A stretch of DNA of 64,000 nt from Sympetrum striolatum (Eukaryota; Arthropoda; Insecta; Odonata; Libellulidae), in NCBI GenBank assembly GCA_947579665.1, contig OX388351.1:1860001-1924000 (forward strand), written 5' to 3'. The notes below the pieces were generated by a model. It did not search any database. It had not been told where the DNA came from and saw only the letters and a list, made by a program, of their open reading frames with translations. The position numbers and the translations under genes are program-made. The stretch's first letter is position 1; every line of letters begins with the position of its first letter. Shown here one piece after another: positions 52,216 to 61,100 of this stretch.

Positions 52216-53612
52216 TTTAGTTTACCAATCATAGGATTTTCAATGAAAAATAAGGGGAAATGAGGCTTTAGTGAGACCAAGCATCAAGCGATGGACCATG
52301 GTGCACGATAAGTAGAAATATTACAGCTGCTTTAAAAATTCCTAATTTTAGTTTAAATACTTTCGATATACTTGATAAAGTTGCATTTTTTTCGGTTTTT
52401 CAACAACTTAATATATATTTTATTATATGCCTTTCCCATTTTAGTTTACCAATCATAGGATTCTCAATGAAAAATAAGGGGAAATGAGGCTTTAGTGAGA
52501 CCAAGCATCAACCGATGGACCATGGTGCAAGATAAGTAGTAACATTACAGATGCTTTGATTATTCCTAATTTTAGTTTAAATACTTGCGATATACTAGAT
52601 TAAGTTGCATTTTTTTTGGTTTTTCAATAACTTAATATAGATTACATTATATTCCTTTCCCATTTTAGTATACCAATCAAAGGATTCCTAATGTAAATAA
52701 GGGGAAATGAGGCTTAAGTGAGACCAAGCATCAAGCGATGGACCATGGTGCACGATAAGTAGAAACATTACAGCTGCTGTGAAAATTCCTAATTTTTGGT
52801 TTAAATACTTTCGATGTACTAGAATAAGTTGCATTTTTTTCCGGTTTTTCAACAACTTAATATAGATTTTATTATATTCCTTTCCCATTTTAGTTTACCA
52901 ATCATAGGATTCGAAATGAAAAATAAGGGGAAATGAGGCTTTAGTGAGACCAAGCATCAAGCGATGGACCATGGTGCACGATAAGTAGAAAAATTACAGC
53001 TGCTTTGAAAATTCCTGATTTTAGTTTAAATACTTTCGATATACTAGATTATGATGCATTTTTTTCTGTTTTCAACAACTAAATACAGATTTTATTATAT
53101 TCCTTTCCATTTTAGTTTACCAATCATACGATTCGAAATGAAAAATAAGGGGAAATGAGTCTTTAGGGAAAACAAGATCAAGTCATGGACCATGGTGCAC
53201 GATAAGTAGAAAAATTACAGCTGCTTTGTAAATTCTTAATTATAGTTTAAATACTTTCGATATACTAGATTAAGATGCATTTTTTCTGTTTTTCAACAAC
53301 TCAATATAGATTTTATTATATTCCTTTCCCATTTTAGTTTACCAATCATAGGATTTTTTATGAAAAATAAGGGGAAATGAGGCTTTAGTGAGACAAAGCA
53401 TCTTGCGATGGACCATGATGCACGTGAGTAGAAACATTACAGCTGCTTTGAAAATTCCTAATGTTAGTTTAAATACCTTCGATATACTAGATTAAGTGTC
53501 ATTTTTTTGGTTTTTCAACAACTTTAAATATATTTTATAATATCCTTTCCCATTTTAGTTTACCAATCATAGGATTCTCAATGAAAAATAAGGGGAAATG
53601 AGGCTTTAGTTA

Positions 53613-53640
53613 GACCAAGCATCAAGCGATGGACCATGGT
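53613..53640 (+). other. Conserved core block of the monomer
   Basis: The segment GACCAAGCATCAAGCGATGG followed by ACCATGGT is among the least variable parts of the monomer across all three blocks, whereas the T-rich stretch and the bases after GTGCAC vary freely. Recurrent substitutions are limited: GATACC or GAGCCC for GAGACC, AAGTGATGG, AAGCAACGG, AACCGATGG, and GGACAATGG for GGACCATGG. A conserved island in a satellite can mark a protein-binding site or simply reflect homogenisation. No known binding motif was recognised here. Confidence 0.5.
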
Positions 53641-53672
53641 GCACGATAAGTAGAAACATTACAGCTGCTTTG

Positions 53673-53687
53673 AAAATTCCTAATTTT
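53673..53687. other. Short A/T inverted repeat AAAATT-CCT-AATTTT
   Basis: A perfect 6-bp inverted repeat with a 3-bp spacer, present in most monomers at the same place. It is all A/T and too weak to form a stable hairpin on its own. In monomers of the AATTTAAATTTAAAT subtype it is replaced by a 14-bp A/T palindrome (for example 78-91). A function is not evident. Confidence 0.5.
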
Positions 53688-53723
53688 AGTTTAAATACTT
53701 TCGATATACTAGATTAAGTTGCA

Positions 53724-53812
53724 TTTTTTCCGCTTTTTCAACAACTTAATATAGATTTTATTTTATTCCTTTCCCATTTTAGTTTACCAATCATAGGATT
53801 TTTTTTGAAAAA
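53724..53812. other. Helically phased T/A tracts (predicted bent DNA)
   Basis: Tract centres in this monomer are near 53,726.5 (T6), 53,736 (T5), 53,757.5 (T4), 53,778.5 (T4) and 53,810 (A5). The intervals are about 9.5, 21.5, 21 and 31.5 bp, close to 1, 2, 2 and 3 helical turns. Phased A/T tracts are the established sequence basis of intrinsic curvature. The same spacing follows from the consensus, so curvature would recur in every unit. Not measured here. Confidence 0.5.
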
Positions 53813-55104
53813 TAAGGGGAAATGAGGCTTTGGTGAGACCAAGCATCAAGCGATGGACCATGGTGCACGATAAGTAGAAAAATTACCGCTGCTTTGAAAA
53901 TTCCTAATTTTAGTTTAAAAACGTTCGATGTACTAGATTAAGATGCATTTTTTTCTGTTTTCAACAACTTAATACAGATTTTATTATCTTCCTTTCTATT
54001 TTAGTTTACCAATCATAGGATATTCAGTGAAAAATTAGGGGATATAAGGCTTAAGTGAGACCAAGCATCAAGCGATGGACCATGATGCACGATAAGTAGA
54101 AAAATTACAGCTGCTTAGAAAATTCCTAATTTTAGTTTAAATACATTCAATATACTAGATTAAGTTGCATTTTTTTCTGTTTTACAGCAACTTAATATAT
54201 ATTTTATTATATTCCTTTCACATTTTATTTTACCAATCATAGGATTCTCAATGAAAAATAAGGGGAAATGAGGCTTTAGTGAGACCAAGCATCAAGCGAT
54301 GGACCATGGTTCACGATAAGTAGAAACATTACAGCTGCTTTGAAAATTCCAAATTTTAGTTTAAATACTTTCGATATACTAGATTAATTTGCATTTTTTT
54401 TGGATTTTCAACAACTTAATATATATTTTATTATATTCCTTTCCAATTTTAGTTTACCATTGATAGGATTCCCAATAAAAAATAATGGGAAATGAGGCTT
54501 TAGCGAAACTATTATCAAGCGATGGACCATGGTGCACGATAAGTAGAAACATTACAGCTGCTTTTAAAATTCCTAATTATAATTTTAATACTTTCGATAT
54601 ACTAGATTAAGTTGCATTTTTTTCCGGTTTTTCAAAACTTAATATAGATTTTATTATATTCCTTTCCCATTTTAGTTTACCAATCATAGGATTCCAAATG
54701 TAAATAAGGGGAAATGAGGCTGTAGTGAGACCAAGCATCAAGCGATGGACCATGGTGCACGATAAGTAGAAACATTACGGCTGCTTTGAATATTACTAAT
54801 TTTAGTTTAAATACTTTCGATATACTAGATTAAGTTGCATTTTTTTTCTTGTTTTTAAACAACTTAAAGTAGATTTTATTTTATTCCTTTCCCATTTTAG
54901 TTTACCAATCATAGGATTTTTTATGAAAAATAAGGGGAAATGAGGCTTTGGTGAGACCAAGCATCAAGCGATGGACCATGGTGCACGATAAGTAGAAAAA
55001 TTACCGCTGCTTAGAAAATTCCTAATTTTAGTTTAAATACATTCAATATACTGGATTAAGTTGCATTTTTTTCTGTTTTTCAGCAAATTAATATATATTT
55101 TATT

Positions 55105-58100
55105 ATATTCCTTTCCCATTTTAGTTTACCAATCATAGGATTCTCAATGAAAAAAAGGGGAAATGAGGCTTTAGTGAGAACAAGTATCAAGCAATGGACC
55201 ATGGTTCACGATAAGTAGAAACATTACAGCTGCTTTGAAAATTCCTACTTTTTTTTAATAACTTTCGATATACTAGTATAAGTTGCATTTTTTTCGGTTT
55301 TTCGACAGCTTAATATAGATTTTATTATATTCCTTTCCCATTTTAGTTTACCAATCATAGGATTCTCAATGAAAAATAAGGAGAAATGAGGATTTAGTGA
55401 GACCAAGCATCAAGCGATTGACCATGGTGCACGATTAGTAGAAACATTACAGCTGCTTAGAAAATTCCAAATTTTAGTTTAAATATTTTCGATATAGTAG
55501 ATTAAGCTGCTTTTTTTCGGTTTTTCAATAACTTAATATAGATTTTATTATATTCCTTTCCCATTTTAGTTTACCAATCATAGGATTCTCAATAAAAATA
55601 GGGGGAAAGAGGCTTTAGTGAGACCAAGCATCAAGTGATTGACCATGGTGCATGATAAGTAGAAACATTACAGTTGCTTTGAATATTCCTAATTTTAGTT
55701 TAAATACTTTCGATATACTAGATTATGATGCATTTTTTTCGGTTTTTCAACAAATTAATATATATTTTATTATATACCTTTCCCATTTTAGTTTACCAAT
55801 CATAGGATTCACAATGAAATATAAGGGGAAATGAGGCTTTAGTGAGACCAAGCATCAACCGATGGACCATGGTGCACGATAAGTAGAAACACTACAGCTG
55901 CTTTGAAAATTCCTAATGTTAGTTTAAATACTTTATATATACTAGATTAAGTTGCATTGTTTCGGTTTTTCAACAACTTAATATATATTTTATTATATTC
56001 CTTTCCCATTATAGTTTTCCAATCATTGGATTCTCAATGAAAAATAAGTGGGAATGAGGCTTTAGTGAGACCAAGCATCAAGCAACGGACCATGGTGCAC
56101 GATAAGTAGAAACATTACAGCTGCTTTGAAAATTCCTAATTTTAGTTTAATAACTTTCGATACACTAGTTTAAGTTGCATTTGTTTCGGTTTTTCAACAA
56201 CTTAATATATATTTTTTATATTCCTTTGCCATTTTAGTTTACCAATCATAGGATTCTCAATGAAAAATAAGGGGAAATGAGGCTTTAGTGATACCAAGCA
56301 TCAAGCGATGGACAATGGTGCACGATAAGTAGAAATATTACAGCTGCTTTAAAAATTCCTAATTTTAGTTTAAATACTTTCGATATACTAGCTGAAGTTG
56401 CTTTTTTTCGGTTTTTCAACAACCTAATATAGATTTTATTATATTCCTTTCCCATTTTAGTTTACCAATCATAGGATTCTCAATGAGAAATAAGGGGAAA
56501 TTAGGCTTTAGTGAGACCAAGCATCAAGCGATGGACAATGGTGCACGATAAGTAGAAATATTATAGCTTCTTTGAAAATACCTAATTTTAGTTTAAATAC
56601 CTTCGATACACTAGATTAAGTTGCATTTTTTTCGGTTTTTCAACAATTTAATATAGAAATTTATTATATTCCTTGATCATTTTAGTTTACCAATCATAGG
56701 ATTCTCAATGAAAAATAAGGGGAAATGAGGCTTTAGTGAGACCAAGCATCAAGCGATGGACATTGGTGTACGATAAAAAGAAACGTTACAGCTGCGTTGA
56801 AATTTCCTAATTTTAGTTTAAATACTTTCGAAATACTAGATTAAGTTATTTTTTTTTCGGTTTTTCAACAACTTAATATAGATTGTATTATATTCCTTTA
56901 CCATTTTAGTTTACTAATCACAGGATTCTCAATGAAAAATAAAGGGGAAATGAGGCTTTAGTGAGACCAAGCATCATGCGATGGACAATGGTGCACGATA
57001 AGTAGAAATATTAAAGCTGCTTTGAAAATTCCTAATTTTAGTTTAAATACTATCGATATACTAGGTTAAGTTGCATTTTTTTCGGTTTTTCAACAATTTA
57101 ATATATTTTTTATTATATTCCTTTCCCATTTTAGTTTTCCAATCATAGGATTCTCAATGAAAAAAAAGGGGAAATGAGGCTTTAGTGAGACCAAGCATCA
57201 AGCGATGGACCATGAGGCACGAGAGGTAGAATCATTACGGCTGCTTTGAAAATTCCTAATTTTAGTTTAAATACTTTCGATATACTAGATTAAGTAGCAT
57301 TTTTACGGTTTTTTAACAACTTAATATATATATTTTTATATTCCTCTCCCATTTTAGTTTACCAATCATAGGATTCGAAATGAAAAATAAGTGGAAATGA
57401 GGCTTTAGTGTGACCAAGCATCAAGCGATGGACCATTGTGCACGGTAAGTTAAAACATTACGGCTGCTTTGAAAATTAATAATTTAAATTTAAATACTTT
57501 CGAAATACTAGATTAAGTTGCTTTTTTTTGGTTTTTCAACAACTTAATATAGATTTTATTATATTCCTTTATCATTTTAGTTTACCAATCATAGGATTCT
57601 CAATGAAAAATAAGGGGAAATGAGGCTTTATTGATACAAAGCATCAAGCGATGGACCATGGTGCACGGAAAGTAGAAACATTACGGCTGCTTTGAAAATT
57701 CCTTATTTTAGTTTAAATACTTTCGATATACTAGATTAAGTTCCATATTTTTCGGTTTTTCAACAATATAATACAGATTTATTATATTCCTTTACCATTT
57801 TAGTTTACCAATCATAGGATTCTCAATGAAAAATAGGGGGAAATGAGGCTTTAGTGAGACCAAGCATCAAATAATGGACATTGGTGCACGGTAAGTAGAA
57901 ACATTACAGCTGATTTGAAAATTCCTAATTATAGTTTTAATACTTTCGATATACTAGATTAAGTTGCATTTTAATCGGTTTTTCAACAACATAATAAATA
58001 TTTTATTATATTCCTTTCCCATTTTTTTTTACCAATCATAGGATTCTCAATGAAAAATAAGGGGAAATAAGGCTTTAGTGAGAGCAAGCATTAAGCGATG

Positions 58101-61100
58101 GACCATGGTGCACGATAAGTAGAAACACTACAGCTGCTTTAGAAATTCCTAATGTTAGTTTAAATACTTTCGATATACTTGATTAAGTTGCATTGTTTTC
58201 GGTTTTTCAACAACTTAATATATATTTTATTATATTCCTTTCCCTATATAGTTTACCAATCATTGGATTCTCAATGAAAAATAAATGAAAATGAGGCTTT
58301 AGTGAGACCAAGCATCAAGCGACGGACCATGGTGCACGATAAGTAGAAACATTACAGCTGCTTTGAATATTCCTTATTTTAGTTTAAATACTTTCGATGT
58401 ACTAGATTAAGTTGCAATTTTTTCTGTTTTTCAACAAGTTAATATAGATTTCATTATATTCCTTTCCCATTTTAGTTTACCAATCATAGGATTCTCAATG
58501 AAAAATAAGGGGAAATGAGGCTTTAGTGAGACCAAGCATCAAGCGATGGACCATGATGCAAGATAAGTATAAACATTACAGCTGCTTTAAAAATGCCTAA
58601 TTTTAGTTTAAATACTTTCGATATACTAGATTAAGATGCATTTTTTTCGGTTTTTCAATCACTTTATATGGATTTTATTATATTCCTTTCCCATTTTAGT
58701 TTACCAATCATAGGATTCTCAATGATAAAAAAGGGGAAATGAGGCTTTAGTGAGACCAAGCATCAAGCGATGGACCATGATGCATCATAAGTAGAAACAT
58801 TACAGCTGCTTTGAAAATTCCTAATTTTAGTTTAAATACTTTCGATGTACTAGATTAAGTTGCAATTTTTTCTGTTTTTCAACAAGTTAATATAGATTTC
58901 ATTATATTCCTTTCCCATTTTAGTTTACCAATCATAGGATTCTCAATGAAAAATAAGGGGAAATGAGGCTTTAGTGAGACCAAGCATCAAGCGATGGACC
59001 ATGATGCATCATAAGTAGAAACATTACAGCTGCTTTGAAAATTCCTAATTTTAGTTTAAATACTTTCGATGTACTAGATTAAGTTGCAATTTTTTCTGTT
59101 TTTCAACAAGTTAATATAGATTTCATTATATGCCTTTCCCATTTTAGTTTACCAATCATAGGATTCTCAATGAATAACTAGGGGAAATCATGCTTTTGTG
59201 AGACCAAGCATCAAGCGATGGACCATTGTGCACGGTAAGTAGAAACATTACAGATGCTTTGAAAATTCCTAATTTTAGTATAAATACTTTCGATATACTA
59301 GATTAAGTTGCATTTTTTTCGGTTTTTCAACCTCTTAATATAGATTTTATTATATTCCTTTCCCATTTTAGTTTACCAATCCTAGGATTCTCAATGAAAA
59401 ATAAGTGGAAATGAGGCATTTGTGAGACCAAGCATCAAGCGATGGACCATTGTGCACGATAAGTAGAAACATTACAGCTGCTTTGAGAATTCCTAAATTT
59501 AGTTTAAATACTTTCGATATACTAGATTAAGTTGCATTTTTTTTTGTTTTTCAATCACTTTATATAGATTTTATTATATTCCTTTCCCATTTTAGTTTAC
59601 CAATCATAGGATTCTCAATGAAAAATAGGAGGAAATGAGGCTTTAGTGAAACCAAGCCTCAAACGATGGACCATGGTGCACGATAAGTAGAAACATTAGA
59701 GCTCTTTTGAAAATTCCTAATTTAAGTTTTAATTCTTTCGATATACTAGATTAAGATGCATTTTTCTCGGTTTTTCAACAACTTAATATAGATTTTATTA
59801 TATTCCTTTCCCATTTTAGTTTACCAATCCTAGGATTCTCAATGAAAAATAAGTGGAAATGAGGCTTTAGTGAGACGAATCATCAAGCGATGGACCATGG
59901 TGCACGATAAGTAGAAAAATTACAGCTCGTTTGAAAATTCCTTATTTTAGTATAAATACTTTCGATATACTAGATTAAGTTGCATTTTTTTCGGTTTTTC
60001 AACCTCTTATTACAGATTTTATTGTATTTCTTTCCCATTTTAGTTTACCAATCATAGGATTCTCAATGAAAAATAAGGGGAAATGAGGCATTAGTGAGAC
60101 CAAGCATCAAGCGATGGACCATGGTTCACGATAAATAGAAACATTACAGCTGCTTTGAAAATTCCTACTTTTTTTAATAACTTTCGATATACTAGTATAA
60201 GTTGCATTTTTTTCGGTTTTTCAACAACTTAATATATATTTTTTATATTCCTTTCCTATTTTAGTTTACCAATCATAGGATTCTCAATGAAAAATAAGGG
60301 GAAATGAGGCTTTAGTGAGACCAAGCGTCAACCGATGGACCATGGTGCAAGATAAGTAGAAACATTACGGCTGCATTGAAAATTCCTAATTTTAGTTTAA
60401 ATACTTTCGATATACTAGATTAAGTTGCTTTTTTTTCGGTTATTCAACAACTTAATATATATTTTATTAAATTCCTTTCCCATTTTAGTTTACCAATCCT
60501 AGGATTCTCAATGAAAAATAAGGGGAAAGAGGCTTTAGTGAGACCAAGCATCAAGTGATGGACCATGGTGCATGATAAGTAGAAACATTACAGTTGCTTT
60601 GAAAATTCCTAATTTTAGTTTAAATACTTCGATATAATAGATTAAGATGCATTTTTTTCGGTTTTTCAACAACTTAATATATATTTTATTATATACCTTT
60701 CCCATTTTAGTTTACCAATCATAGGATTCACAATGAAATATAAGGGGAAATGAGGCTTTAGTGAGACCAAGCATCAAGTGATGGACCATGGTGCATGATA
60801 AGTAGAAACATTACAGTTGCTTTGAAAATTCCTAATTTTAGTTTAAATACTTTCGATATACTAGATTAAGATGCATTTTTTTCGGTTTTTCAACAAGTTA
60901 ATATAGATTTCATTATATTCCTTTCCCATTTTAGTTTACCAATCATAGGATTCACAATGAAATATAAGGGGAAATGAGGCTTTAGTGAGACCAAGCATCA
61001 AGTGATGGACCATGGTGCATGTAAGTAGAAACATTACAGTTGCTTTGAAAATTCCTAATTTTAGTTTAAATACTTTCGATATGCTAGATTAAGATGCATT

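Larger units (their letters stand above)
53604..53827 (+). repeat. Representative satellite monomer (224 bp)
   Basis: This monomer is close to the array consensus, with the unit start placed arbitrarily at the C of CTTTAG. In order it holds a well-conserved GC-richer segment (about the first 60 bp, with the NcoI-type CCATGG and ApaLI-type GTGCAC palindromes), the PvuII-type CAGCTG, an A/T hairpin-like inverted repeat, TTTAAA, the TTTCGATATACTAG segment, a T-rich stretch, a pyrimidine tract ending in TTTTAG, the conserved ACCAATCATAGGATT, and a purine-rich tail with GGGG. Local departures from consensus are TTAG for GTGAG, CCGC for CGG, and a T run replacing CTCAATG. It recurs at +9,160 in the second block C copy. 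Confidence 0.9.
45945..55104 (+). repeat. Block C higher-order unit, copy 1 (41 monomers, 9,160 bp)
   Basis: Repeats at +9,159 to +9,160 from about 55,105 onward with only scattered differences (CTTTATCAT/CTTGATCAT near 47,511, GTGG/GGGG near 47,563, TTTTTGTTT/TTTTAGTTT near 50,877, GCTTCAAG/GCATCAAG near 51,836, ACTTGCG/ATTTGCG near 52,584) plus one clustered patch at 47,231-47,272. The left edge is where CAACAATTTAATATATTTTT stops matching CAGCAAATTAATATATATTT. Internally the unit contains recognisable sub-cassettes, so it is itself a product of earlier rearrangement. Confidence 0.88.

Noticed and set aside
52688..52888. 66-codon minus-strand frame (also 61,848-62,048) and 60-codon frame at 55,652-55,834
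   Set aside because: Chance openings in satellite variants, recurring only through the 9,160-bp duplication, with no ribosome-binding, promoter or domain features.
53699..53715. CENP-B-box-like TTTCGATATACTAGATT
   Set aside because: It matches the TTCG, the central A and one G of the nine essential box positions (six of nine) but lacks the CGGG half. Similarity at this level is expected by chance in a 223-bp monomer.
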